DNA from: Deltaproteobacteria bacterium
GTDB lineage: Bacteria; Myxococcota_A; Polyangia; HGW-17; JAJRWW01
Reading direction: 5' to 3'
Length of the DNA: 43,783 nt
Assembly (NCBI GenBank): GCA_029938605.1
Contig: JAOZUO010000047.1
Location: forward strand, 1 to 43,783
Each line of letters begins with the position of its first letter. The first letter of the stretch is position 1. The notes under the pieces are model-generated. The model searched no databases. It was not told where the DNA came from and was given only the letters and a program-made list of their open reading frames with translations. A program made the position numbers and the translations under genes. Shown piece by piece: positions 16,071-24,536 of the stretch.

Positions 16071-17015
16071 GTGATTGAAATCATGGGCGTCTCCCGAATC
16101 CTCATTCTTGATCAGAACAAGCTTACCTTGCGAAAGGTCACACGTGTTCTCGCCTGCACGGGAGCGAAGCTGATCCCCATGGAGGATCCCTCCGAGCTTC
16201 CCAGATATTTAGACGGCACACCGTCACTTTTATGCGCCTCTGCTGTGGATATTGCCACTGTAATGGGCGTGCTGCAATCCCAACCCGAGATCGAGTCCCT
16301 GGTCTGGACCCAGGAGAAGACCGACAAGCTCTTGCCCTTTGCCCACCAGCAAAAGCGGCTGAGTCACCTCCTTGGCTGTTCCAAGGACAGCCCTCCCCGG
16401 GAGTGGGAGCTGCTGTGGACGGTCAAGCGAATGCTCGGTGGCGAGTCTCCGGGACTGGGCTCCCTGCTGGCCTGGGGATACACGGGGTTCAAAGAGCACA
16501 TTCGCACCACGGACCAGCGAGACGCCTGCGTGGAGGGTGTGGTGCGCTTCTGCGAAAAGCTCAACTGCCCGGGACGTGTGCGTGAGATGTTCGGCGAGCT
16601 CGCCCACGAGCTGCTCATGAACGCCATGTTTGATGCGCCCGTGGACGCCGCGGGGCGCCCGAAGTACGCGGCCGACCGCAAGGCTCACATCCAGCTCGAG
16701 CCCACCGAGGTGGCCACGATTCGCTGTGCCTCTGATGGTATGCGAATCGTAATTTCTGTCACGGATCCCTTTGGGCGGTTACCCCGAAAGTCCATCTTTT
16801 CCGGTATCTCTCGAGGGCTCGGGGGCGGGGAGATGGACACCACCAACGGTGGCGCAGGTCTGGGTATGCTATACATTTACAAATCGGCGGCAATCTCTGT
16901 GTTTAATGTAGTGCCAGGACACAGGACCCAGGTGATCGGCATCTACGAGCTCGATACGAACCAACGCGAGTTTCGTGGCCTGCCCCGTTCAGTCCACTAC
17001 TTTGCCACCACCTGA
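16071..17015 (+). CDS. Anti-sigma-like GHKL ATPase with N-terminal pseudo-receiver
   Basis: The 314-residue protein begins with a receiver-like fold (ILILDQNKLTLRKVTRVLA, residues about 7-125) that lacks the conserved acidic cluster, phospho-acceptor Asp and Lys. The C-terminal half is a GHKL/HATPase domain: N-box ELAHELLMNAMFDAP, G1-like VTDPFGRL and G2-like GGAGLGMLYIYKSA. The N-box resembles RsbW/SpoIIAB anti-sigma kinases rather than histidine kinases, and there is no H-box. The start is GTG; an ATG at 16083 is an alternative. The next gene begins 14 bases later and encodes STAS domains, the known partners of such kinases. The likely role is phosphorylating a STAS serine. No sigma factor is present in the window, so the final target is unknown. 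Confidence 0.8.
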   Translation: MIEIMGVSRILILDQNKLTLRKVTRVLACTGAKLIPMEDPSELPRYLDGTPSLLCASAVDIATVMGVLQSQPEIESLVWTQEKTDKLLPFAHQQKRLSHLLGCSKDSPPREWELLWTVKRMLGGESPGLGSLLAWGYTGFKEHIRTTDQRDACVEGVVRFCEKLNCPGRVREMFGELAHELLMNAMFDAPVDAAGRPKYAADRKAHIQLEPTEVATIRCASDGMRIVISVTDPFGRLPRKSIFSGISRGLGGGEMDTTNGGAGLGMLYIYKSAAISVFNVVPGHRTQVIGIYELDTNQREFRGLPRSVHYFATT

Positions 17016-17029
17016 GAGAGAGGAAACCG

Positions 17030-19297
17030 ATGGCGGTAGACAACGTTTCGTCGGCGGCAGGCGCCAAGCTCAAGATCTCCAAGATCGTCGAAGGCGAGAT
17101 CATGTGCCTGAGGCTCATCGGTACCATCGATGAGGACTTCAACGGCGAGGAGGTGGCGGAGCAAGTCAGGGGTACGCTGATCCTGGATCTCGGAGAGGTA
17201 CGGCGGATCAGCTCCTTCGGCATCCGGGAGTGGGTGGATTTCATCCGGGCCGTTGAGAAAAAGGCTCATTCCATCTATTACATTGAGTGCTCCCCGAAGA
17301 TCCTCGACCAGTTCAATATGGTGGCCAATTTTGGTGGCTCCGGGAAGATCCTGTCGTTCTACGCTCCCTACCGTTGTGATTATTGTGACGACGATCGGCG
17401 CCGTCTGGTGCAGGTGGATGAGAGCTACGAGCTCATCCAGAACATGAGCCTGCCGGACGTACCCTGCGAAAGCTGTGGCAACCCCGAGTACTTCGACGAG
17501 GATCCCGAGGCCTTCTTTACCCACCTGCAGACCCAGGAGCAGGTGGAAGCCGACGCAGCGGTGGCCAACTTCCTGGCCGACAAGCTGGACTACCGTGTCA
17601 GCGATGCCGCCCGTCGGCTGCGTGTGGACAAGATGGTCGAGAGGGAGGGCACCTTCATCCGACTGGCCGGGGATCTCGACATCAATTTCCCCCGGGAGAA
17701 GCTGGCGGAGGGACTCGAAGGGGACGTGGTGGTGGACCTGTCCGCCGTGGGCAGAGTGGACGAGGACGGCGCCCGGGAGTGGGGCGAGTTCGTGCGGTCA
17801 GTTCCCGAAGAGACGGCGAAGCTGTACCTGCGGGACTGCCAGCCGGGCTTCGTGGAGAAGGCCTTCAATCAGGAGGGGTTGGCGGGCAAGGTGGAGGTGG
17901 TCACCTTTTTCATGCCTTTCAAGTGTCCGAGTTGCGCCACCACCGCGGCCCAGCGGGTAGAGGTGGCGGAGCACTTCGATGTGCTCAAGTTTGCTACGTC
18001 GCCGGAGTTCGAGTGCACCGAGTGTCAGACCATCGCGCCCTCCATCGCGTCGGAGGAATTTTTGGCCTGCCTGGGCAATCTCATCAGGCCCTCGGCGAGC
18101 AAGGAGCTGCTCGAGTTCTCCGACGCGGCCTCCGAGAAGCTTCTCAAACCCGCGGGCGGCGCGGCGGCGCCCGCCATGGCGATATCCGTGGCTCCGCCAC
18201 CGGCCGCGGGCAAGACCATGGGGCTCGCCTTCATCGCCGCCATGTTGGGATCTCTGCTAGTGGTGGGGGGCATCGGCTTTCTGTTCTATCGCCAGTATCA
18301 GCAGGACAAAAAGCCCAAGCCGGCCATCTTTGACGAGGGTGGACGATTCAAGAGTGAGAGCCCCCATCCCAAGCCCCAGTGGTTCGTGGACTTTCAGAAG
18401 AAGCTGAAGGGGGCCAAGGGGAATGCAGCTCTGGCCGACGCCGCCTACATTCAGCAGGTGGGGAGCCAGCTCTTCTTCATCGGCTATTCCTATTCCACTC
18501 CCCGCAAGACCGAGAGCGAGGCCCGGGCCCGGGAGGCCGCGTTCTCCATGCTTGTACAGCATATGGCGCTTTCGGTGAAGGACGAGACCTGGCGAAGCAC
18601 CGTGGTGAGCCAGTTCCAGGAGGAGCGGTCCAAGATCCTGACCAACCTTCGAGCCGCCATCCAGAAGAAGGATGGTCTGGAGACGCGAAAGTGGCGCGAT
18701 GTGCTCTGGAAGCGGCGCCAAATGGTGGAGAAGGCGCTCAAGACCACCGCAAAGGAGTTTACCAAGCCCGCCGAAGAGATCTACGTCCAACAGGTGGAGA
18801 TCAAGGACGGCACCCGATGGCGGTTCTGGATCCGGTTGGCGGTGAACAAGGAGCTGATCGCCGCTTTGATCAAGCAGTACACCTCCGCTGTGGAAGTGGA
18901 GAGCCAGAAGATCAAGTTGATTGATTACTTCCCCGGTCTGGCCTGGAGGTACCCGGAGCACTACCAGGGCGCGGTGGTCATCGAGGCCGACAAGCAGACC
19001 GGCCCCTGGAAGGATACCCCCTTGAATATGGGTACCCTGGTGGTGACCTGCGCCGAGATCCCCATCAAGGATGCGGCCAAGTTCAAGGAGGTGGTGGAGA
19101 ACCGGGCCGAGGAGCTCAAGACCAAGGGCGGCAAGGTCAGCTGCCGCACCAAGGCCGGGGCGGACGTGAAGAGGCTGGGGTATCAGGTGGCCAAAGTTGT
19201 TGCGCCCATGAGGCGGGTGATCTATCGCGGCAACGGAATGCCCAGCGGCATGGCGGGTGCCATGCAGTTCAACGTCTGGGACGATCCAACACAATGA
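17030..19297 (+). CDS. Tandem STAS/zinc-ribbon membrane protein with LPP20-like extracytoplasmic domain
   Basis: The 755-residue protein has two repeats, each a STAS-like domain followed by a four-Cys zinc ribbon. STAS1 (about 15-112) carries SSFG at 61-64, then Cys116, 119, 146 and 149. STAS2 (about 195-293) carries DEDG at 244-247, then Cys299, 302, 329 and 332. One membrane helix (about 396-420) precedes an extracytoplasmic part of some 330 residues; its start (PQWFVDF ... GYSYSTPRKTESEARAREAA) resembles LPP20-type domains. Aligned to SpoIIAA, STAS1 keeps the phosphorylatable Ser (Ser62) whereas STAS2 has Glu245. The protein could sense the envelope and sequester or release the upstream GHKL ATPase. 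GAGAGG precedes the ATG, and the stop overlaps the next start by four bases. Confidence 0.8.
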   Translation: MAVDNVSSAAGAKLKISKIVEGEIMCLRLIGTIDEDFNGEEVAEQVRGTLILDLGEVRRISSFGIREWVDFIRAVEKKAHSIYYIECSPKILDQFNMVANFGGSGKILSFYAPYRCDYCDDDRRRLVQVDESYELIQNMSLPDVPCESCGNPEYFDEDPEAFFTHLQTQEQVEADAAVANFLADKLDYRVSDAARRLRVDKMVEREGTFIRLAGDLDINFPREKLAEGLEGDVVVDLSAVGRVDEDGAREWGEFVRSVPEETAKLYLRDCQPGFVEKAFNQEGLAGKVEVVTFFMPFKCPSCATTAAQRVEVAEHFDVLKFATSPEFECTECQTIAPSIASEEFLACLGNLIRPSASKELLEFSDAASEKLLKPAGGAAAPAMAISVAPPPAAGKTMGLAFIAAMLGSLLVVGGIGFLFYRQYQQDKKPKPAIFDEGGRFKSESPHPKPQWFVDFQKKLKGAKGNAALADAAYIQQVGSQLFFIGYSYSTPRKTESEARAREAAFSMLVQHMALSVKDETWRSTVVSQFQEERSKILTNLRAAIQKKDGLETRKWRDVLWKRRQMVEKALKTTAKEFTKPAEEIYVQQVEIKDGTRWRFWIRLAVNKELIAALIKQYTSAVEVESQKIKLIDYFPGLAWRYPEHYQGAVVIEADKQTGPWKDTPLNMGTLVVTCAEIPIKDAAKFKEVVENRAEELKTKGGKVSCRTKAGADVKRLGYQVAKVVAPMRRVIYRGNGMPSGMAGAMQFNVWDDPTQ

Positions 19298-20604
19298 ATA
19301 GGGCCCGTCTCAAAATAAGTCCTCGAATCAGAGGTTCGATGCGCCCGGCTCGCGAGGCACGACGAGGCGCATACTTGTGGCGGCTGTCGCTCCTGTTATT
19401 GCTGGGAGGTTTGCTGGGGACGGGCGCCGAGTCGCGCGCGCAGCCGCCACGGCCGGGGCCTCTCCAGGCCAAGGCCATCGGCCTGTTTCGTCAAGCCAAC
19501 CCACAACTGTATCTAGGCAACTACGCCAAAGCCATCGGCCTGTACAAGCGGGCCCTCGGGCTCATGCCCAGGTTGGCTGGAGCCTGGCGGAACCTGGGGC
19601 TGGCCTACGAAGGACAGAAGGCCTGGAACAAGGCCATCGTTGCCTACGAGCGGTATATCCAGATCGCCGGGAGCGGCGGTAAGTACTACTTCGCGGTCCA
19701 AAAGCGCATCAACGTGTGCCGTGGCAAGCTCGGCCTGGCCCCCATCACCTTCAGCATGGTGGGGAGCCCCGGCAAGCTGGACCTCCGGGTCAACGTCACC
19801 GGCGCGGCGGTGAGCCTCGACGGGGTGCTGCGAGGATCCACACCCACCAAGCCCCTGCCGGTGAACGCGGGTCTGCACGTGGTGACGGTAAAAAAGGTGG
19901 GCTACCTAAAGTGGTCGGGGTCCGTTGGCGTGAAGTCAGGCCAGAAGGTACTGCTGCGGGTGAAGCTGAAAAAAGATCCCCACTATGTGGCTCCCCGGCG
20001 CGTATCGGGTATCCGCTACGTCAAGGCCAAGAACGAGGCCTACATCACGGTCCGCACGGCGGCCGACGGCGTACGGCTGTACGCCGATGGCGTACAGCTA
20101 CAGAAAAACGTTGGGGGGGTCTTCGTGCTGGTCGAGCCCGGCAGCCACGTTCTCGAGGTGCGGGCCCCCGGGCGGCTCACCTGGCGGGCCCGGGTGGTTC
20201 TTTTGCGCGGCGAGAAAAAGATCCTCCAGCCGGTGCTACCCCTGATGCGAACGAAGAAGGCCTTCAACCGTTGGGGCTGGGTCACCCTCGGTGTGGCCGG
20301 AGTCATCGCCGGCGTGGGAGCGATCTTCTCCGGCGTGGAGAATGCCACCTACGAGGCTGTGCGGGATCGTCGGGCCGATACCCGCGCAGAGCTCAATGAT
20401 CTGGTGACCAAAGGGAAGCTCTACCGCAATGTGGCCCTGGGACTCTATGCGGGCGCGGCGGCGGCGTTGGTGAGCTCCATCGTGCTGTTTGTCTACGAAC
20501 GCCGGGGGGAGCAGCCCGCGGGTCGACCGCTGCCCCTGGTGGTGGGTCCCGCGGGCCGGAGTGGAGGACTGGCGATCTCCTACTCCGGGGAGGTGGATTT
20601 CTAA
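19294..20604 (+). CDS. Exported TPR protein with PEGA-like domains and C-terminal membrane helices
   Basis: The 436-residue protein has an Arg-rich n-region and signal segment (residues 29-48), TPR helices (KAIGLYKRALGLMPRLAGAW, KAWNKAIVAYERYIQ; 60-145), two PEGA-like beta domains (about 165-230 and 250-320, VRLYADGVQLQ ... LVEPGSHVLEV), then two hydrophobic segments (WVTLGVAGVIAGVGAIFSGV and NVALGLYAGAAAALVSSIVL). The layout is that of a periplasmic scaffold held in the inner membrane. Start overlaps the STAS gene stop (ATGA) and its own stop overlaps the next start (TAATG), strong evidence for one operon. It may transmit envelope state to the STAS protein; that is an inference. Confidence 0.78.
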   Translation: MNRARLKISPRIRGSMRPAREARRGAYLWRLSLLLLLGGLLGTGAESRAQPPRPGPLQAKAIGLFRQANPQLYLGNYAKAIGLYKRALGLMPRLAGAWRNLGLAYEGQKAWNKAIVAYERYIQIAGSGGKYYFAVQKRINVCRGKLGLAPITFSMVGSPGKLDLRVNVTGAAVSLDGVLRGSTPTKPLPVNAGLHVVTVKKVGYLKWSGSVGVKSGQKVLLRVKLKKDPHYVAPRRVSGIRYVKAKNEAYITVRTAADGVRLYADGVQLQKNVGGVFVLVEPGSHVLEVRAPGRLTWRARVVLLRGEKKILQPVLPLMRTKKAFNRWGWVTLGVAGVIAGVGAIFSGVENATYEAVRDRRADTRAELNDLVTKGKLYRNVALGLYAGAAAALVSSIVLFVYERRGEQPAGRPLPLVVGPAGRSGGLAISYSGEVDF

Positions 20605-21008
20605 TGAACCTCTCCCTGTACAATAAGCCGGGAAGCGCCCTTGCGCTGGTGGCGGGGCTGGCGATCTCGCTGACGCTTACGGCATGCCCCCTGGCCCACG
20701 ACGACTATGAGACGGATCGTCCCTGCTGGTCGCAGTCTGACTGCGTGAGCGAGGAGCGCTGCGCAAAGGCCGACGCCGGGGATTTGCTCTCCGGAATCTG
20801 TACCGTCCCTTCGGACGGCCCCTGCGTTGTTTTGGACGGCGGCATTCCGGGCTACTTCTGTTTTCCCGACGAAAACGGCACCCCGCTCTCGTGCTACTAC
20901 AATCCTCAGGATACCTGCACCGAGTGCGAGCTCGACGGCGGATCGGTTTCAGACTGTCCGCCCCAAAGTTGTGTGGCCTGGGTCGGGCGCTACGACGGGT
21001 GCGAGTGA
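20604..21008 (+). CDS. Small cysteine-rich lipoprotein
   Basis: The 134-residue protein has a hydrophobic segment (ALALVAGLAISLTLTAC) with Cys28 as the lipidated residue and about 13 Cys in the mature part (for example CWSQSDCVSEERC, CTECELDGG). The spacing suggests a disulfide-bonded secreted domain. No family is recognised. It overlaps both neighbours by one base (TAATG and TGATG), so translation is coupled through the operon. Confidence 0.78.
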   Translation: MNLSLYNKPGSALALVAGLAISLTLTACPLAHDDYETDRPCWSQSDCVSEERCAKADAGDLLSGICTVPSDGPCVVLDGGIPGYFCFPDENGTPLSCYYNPQDTCTECELDGGSVSDCPPQSCVAWVGRYDGCE

Positions 21009-22297
21009 TGGGTGCCACGACGCATAGAGCGTTGGCGATCTCCCTGGCTGTCTTGGCCCTGGCCATGGCGATGGTGCTGGGTTTCGGGCCCCACCAGGAG
21101 GCCCGGGCTGGCGGCTTCGGGCGCCCCAACATCAATGGTGCCCGGGCCGTGGGCATGGCCGGCGCCTACACCGCCCTGGCAGATGACGCCCTGTCCATCT
21201 ATCACAACCCCGCCGGCTTGGCGCGGATCCGCACGGCGGATCTCGTGTTGGGGGCGGAGCTGGTGTTCAGCTTCGGGGAGTATACGCCCATCGGACGTAC
21301 TCCGGAGAAGGCCAGCGGGTCGCCCTTCCCGCTGCCCTTCGTGGGCGGCGGTACGCGGTTCCTCGTCGGCGACAACAGCTTCCTGGCCCTGGGCGTCGGC
21401 ATCTACAACAGTTTCGGCGGGTCGGTGAAGTTCAAAAAGAGCGAGGTCACCGAGGGGGTCATCGAGACCCAGATCGGGCTCTTCGAGTTCACGCCTACGA
21501 TCGCCTACCAGGTCCACAAGCGGGTGTTTATCGGTCTGGGTCTGCGCATGGGCCTGGGCTTTTTCAACGCCTACAAGTCCTGCGGCGAGCTCACGGTTTG
21601 CTTGCACGATCCGCCCATGGACCCGATCTACGACACCCGCGTGTCGACCATGATGAACGTGGCCTTTGGGTACAGCCTGGGCATTCAGGTCCTGCCCACG
21701 GACTGGATGGGTATTGGAGTCACCTACCGTTCCAACCTGGACGTGAAACTCAGCAAGAAAGGGGCGGTGGATTCCTCGGGCATCCTGCTCGACGCCGAGT
21801 TGACTTTGCCCTTCCCTCAGTCGGTGAATCTGGGAGTCTTTTTCAAGGTGCACAAGCGGGTGGTCGTGGCGGCCCAGTTCGACTGGGTGGACAACTCCCG
21901 GTTCCAAGAGATCTTCCTGGACGTGGATGGCTGGGTGGGCGGCCGGGCGGCCATCGCCACGGACCTCCACATGCGCGACTCTTTTGGCGCGCACCTGGGC
22001 ACCGAGATCCTCGTCAACAAGGTCCTGGTTCTTCGGGGTGGCATGGCCTACGACAGCCAGGCCATCCCCGACGAGTACCGCACCCGGGAGCTGTCCGATA
22101 CCCACATGCTGACCTGGAACCTGGGTACTACCCTGCGCTTCGGTAAGTGGCGCGTCGATGCCGCCGCCGAGCTTAGGCTCGGCGATGTGGCCCACGGCTT
22201 CCGTCCCGTCCACTTCCCCGTAGGCTACGCCGCCCCCGGCACCCACAGCCCCGGCGGCACCTTCTCCCTCCACCTCGGCGGCGGCGTGGCCTGGTAA
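21008..22297 (+). CDS. FadL/OmpP1/TodX-family outer-membrane protein
   Basis: The 429-residue protein has a signal peptide (residues 1-33, cleavage near ARA-GG) followed by the typical FadL/OmpP1 N-terminus, GARAVGMAGAYTALADDALS then IYHNPAGLA, which plugs the barrel in known members. The rest alternates short amphipathic strands, consistent with a 14-strand barrel. The family carries hydrophobic compounds across the outer membrane. The ATG at 21008 overlaps the preceding stop (TGATG). An outer-membrane channel in an operon with a STAS/GHKL pair is unusual and suggests the module senses or controls an envelope process. Confidence 0.85.
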   Translation: MGATTHRALAISLAVLALAMAMVLGFGPHQEARAGGFGRPNINGARAVGMAGAYTALADDALSIYHNPAGLARIRTADLVLGAELVFSFGEYTPIGRTPEKASGSPFPLPFVGGGTRFLVGDNSFLALGVGIYNSFGGSVKFKKSEVTEGVIETQIGLFEFTPTIAYQVHKRVFIGLGLRMGLGFFNAYKSCGELTVCLHDPPMDPIYDTRVSTMMNVAFGYSLGIQVLPTDWMGIGVTYRSNLDVKLSKKGAVDSSGILLDAELTLPFPQSVNLGVFFKVHKRVVVAAQFDWVDNSRFQEIFLDVDGWVGGRAAIATDLHMRDSFGAHLGTEILVNKVLVLRGGMAYDSQAIPDEYRTRELSDTHMLTWNLGTTLRFGKWRVDAAAELRLGDVAHGFRPVHFPVGYAAPGTHSPGGTFSLHLGGGVAW

Positions 22298-22300
22298 AAT

Positions 22301-22434
22301 AGGGTGCCCTTGACCACGATCCATCCCCCCTGGCTGCGTTACTCTCTGCGGTGCGTGCTCACGTACCAAAGTACGCTGCGCGCGCTCCTCGCTCGCGCCT
22401 TGCCAGGTGGGCGCCTCGTGGCCAATGGCACCCT
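22301..22434. repeat. 134-bp imperfect palindrome (REP/MITE-like or bidirectional terminator)
   Basis: The outer arms AGGGTGCC-N-TTG-N-CCACGA (22301-22319) and their mirror (22416-22434) match at nearly all positions. Inner segments CCTGGC (22329-22334) and GCCAGG (22402-22407) also pair. The centre is GTAC-CAAA-GTAC (22363-22374). The region between CCTGGC and the centre pairs poorly. It sits between the convergent outer-membrane protein and flavodiiron genes. The size and shape fit a dispersed palindromic element; termination in both directions is also possible. Confidence 0.75.
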
Positions 22435-22456
22435 GTTTGGTGCCCCGCCCAATGTT

Positions 22457-23641
22457 CTACTGGTCTTTGAGGTCGAGCTCTTTGTGCTTGGCGGCGATGG
22501 CGTCGGCCAGCGCTTCGATGCGCTGTAGGTCGTCGCTGTTGGGCAATCCCTTGGCCAGCACCGGCTCCAGGACCTCTACTTTGAGGTTGGGGATCATGCT
22601 CGCCAGGATCTCGACGGATTTCCCGCCCCAGCTATAGGAGCCGATGATGGACAGGAACTTGGTCTTGGGGCGGAGGGCGTTGGCCAGAAATGCTGCGTAG
22701 GCCGCCGCCGGGTGGGGACCCGCCAGTACGGTGGGCGTACCGAGTACTATGGTGGCGGCGTCCACCAGGCTGATGGCCAGCTTGCCGATGTCGGCCACGG
22801 GCAGCTCGTACTGCACCACGCCCACGTTACGATCCATCAGGGCGTTGACCAGGTAGTCCACCATGAGCTTGGTGCTGTTGTGCATCGACACGTAGGGCAG
22901 TACCACCAGGTTCTTGGGCTCGCCCAGCACCCAGTCGTCGTAGGCCTCCAAGATGAACTTGGGCTGGTCGTAGATCTGTCCGTGGCTTGGCGCGATCAGC
23001 TTGATGTCGTAGGGCGCCAGCTTTTTGAGGTTCTTGGCGATGATGGAGCGGAAGGGCAGCATGATCTCGGCGAAGTAGCGTTTGGCCGCCTCGTACACCC
23101 GGCCCTGGTCCTTGACGTACAGGTCGGACGAGGCGATGTGAGAGCCGAAGAAATCGCAGCTAAACAGGATCTTGTCCTCGCGGAGATAGGCCACCATGGT
23201 CTCGGGCCAGTGGACCCAGGGGGTGTAGATGAACTCCAAGGTCTTGCCGCCCAGCCCGAGGGTCTCTCCATCGGCGACGACCTGGAAGCGATCTTCGGGG
23301 ATCCGTAGGAGGTCCTCCAGCATCCCCTTGGCTTTTTGGGAGGTGATGACCTGGGCCGCCGGATATTTTTCCAAGACCGCCGGAATGGACCCGGAGTGGT
23401 CCTGCTCGGCGTGGAGGGAGATCACGTAGTCGATCTTTTCCACCTTCTCGAGCTGGGCCATCAGAATGTGTGTTTTGGCGGGGTCGACCGTATCGATCAG
23501 GGCGGTCTTGTCGTCCCCTTCGATGAGGTAGGCGTTGTAGCTCGTCCCATCGGGGAGGGGTACCAACGCGTCGAACAGCCGACGATCCCAGTCGACTGCT
23601 CCCAGCCAATGTACTTTGTCTATGATTTTACGGGGGTTCAT
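22457..23641 (-). CDS. Flavodiiron protein (A-type, oxygen/NO reductase)
   Basis: The 394-residue protein has a metallo-beta-lactamase-like diiron domain (1-245) with ligands His77, Glu79, Asp81 and His82 in HAEQDH, His144 in VHWPETM, Asp163 in SCDFFGSH and His220 in PSHG. A flavodoxin domain follows (250-390; PYVSMHNSTKLM, GTPTVLAGPHP, GSYSWGGKSVE). Size and domain order match class A flavodiiron proteins, which reduce oxygen to water or NO to nitrous oxide in anaerobes. Electrons usually come from rubredoxin, but no rubredoxin gene is nearby. AGGAG lies about seven bases before the ATG, and a TTGACG -35 is visible upstream on the minus strand. It is divergent from rsmE. Confidence 0.93.
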   Translation of the reverse strand: MNPRKIIDKVHWLGAVDWDRRLFDALVPLPDGTSYNAYLIEGDDKTALIDTVDPAKTHILMAQLEKVEKIDYVISLHAEQDHSGSIPAVLEKYPAAQVITSQKAKGMLEDLLRIPEDRFQVVADGETLGLGGKTLEFIYTPWVHWPETMVAYLREDKILFSCDFFGSHIASSDLYVKDQGRVYEAAKRYFAEIMLPFRSIIAKNLKKLAPYDIKLIAPSHGQIYDQPKFILEAYDDWVLGEPKNLVVLPYVSMHNSTKLMVDYLVNALMDRNVGVVQYELPVADIGKLAISLVDAATIVLGTPTVLAGPHPAAAYAAFLANALRPKTKFLSIIGSYSWGGKSVEILASMIPNLKVEVLEPVLAKGLPNSDDLQRIEALADAIAAKHKELDLKDQ

Positions 23642-23774
23642 GGGTTTCTCCTGGTTTATTCGCCGATGATCTTAATCAATACCCGTTTGCGTCGCCGTCC
23701 GTCAAATTCGAAATAGAAGATCTGTCTCCCGTTCTAGACACGCCCTTCGATTGTTGCAACACTTCAGATCGCCC

Positions 23775-24503
23775 ATGAACCTGATTTTGCTCGAGCCTCA
23801 AGAGATCTTCCGCGGCGAGGCGTACCTGACCGATCGCCGAGGTCTCCACATCGCCGAGGTGCTGGGGTCCGCCCCCGGAGACACGCTGCGCGTGGGTGTT
23901 ATCGGTGGTGGTCAAGGCTACGCTAAGGTGCTGTCCGTGTCAGGATCGTCAGTGCGTTTGGCCGTGGACTCTCCACTGGCGGACGGCGACCCTCCCCGTC
24001 CGCCGCGCGTGCACCTGGTCCTGGCCGTGCCCCGCCCCAAGGTCCTGGGGCGCGTGCTCCAGACCCTCGGCGGACTGGGCGTGGCCCGTCTGGATCTCGT
24101 CAACGCCTGGCGCGTGGAGAAGTCCTACTTCGGCTCCCCGGCGCTGGAGCCCGCGGCCATTCGCCAGGCCCTGATCCTCGGCGCCGAGCAGGGCGTCACC
24201 ACCTGGCTGCCACCCTTTGCCGTCCACCGCCGCCTCATGGCGTACCTGGATGACCCGCCCACCAGTCCCGGGCGCAAGGTCCTGGCCCACCCCACGTCGG
24301 CAACACCCCTGGAGTCCATCGTCACTCCGGGCTCTTCTGACTGCCTTGTGGCCATCGGCCCGGAAGGCGGCTGGATCCAGCGCGAGGTCCAGACCTTCGA
24401 GCAGCGCGGCTTTGCTCCCATCACCCTGGGCTCGGCCATCCTCCGCACAGAGCAGGCCGTGGCCGTCCTCTTAGGCCAGCTCGCCCTGTTGGAGCGCCTC
24501 TGA
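23775..24503 (+). CDS. rsmE: 16S rRNA m3U1498 methyltransferase
   Basis: The 242-residue protein has an N-terminal PUA-like RNA-binding part (NLILLEPQEIFRG ... HIAEVLGSAPGDTLRVG) and a C-terminal SPOUT methyltransferase knot with the diagnostic AIGPEGGW, LGSAILRTEQAV motifs. RsmE methylates N3 of uridine 1498 in 16S rRNA. The ATG at 23775 is preferred to a TTG at 23751. It is convergent with the FG-GAP lipoprotein, with 33 bases between. Confidence 0.95.
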   Translation: MNLILLEPQEIFRGEAYLTDRRGLHIAEVLGSAPGDTLRVGVIGGGQGYAKVLSVSGSSVRLAVDSPLADGDPPRPPRVHLVLAVPRPKVLGRVLQTLGGLGVARLDLVNAWRVEKSYFGSPALEPAAIRQALILGAEQGVTTWLPPFAVHRRLMAYLDDPPTSPGRKVLAHPTSATPLESIVTPGSSDCLVAIGPEGGWIQREVQTFEQRGFAPITLGSAILRTEQAVAVLLGQLALLERL

Positions 24504-24536
24504 ATTGTGGGGAGACGGTTGGCGGCCTGGTTCGGG

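Noticed and set aside
20990..22369. 459-codon minus-strand frame opposite the outer-membrane protein
   Set aside because: The plus-strand gene has a clear FadL signature and operon context; the antisense frame also runs through the palindrome.
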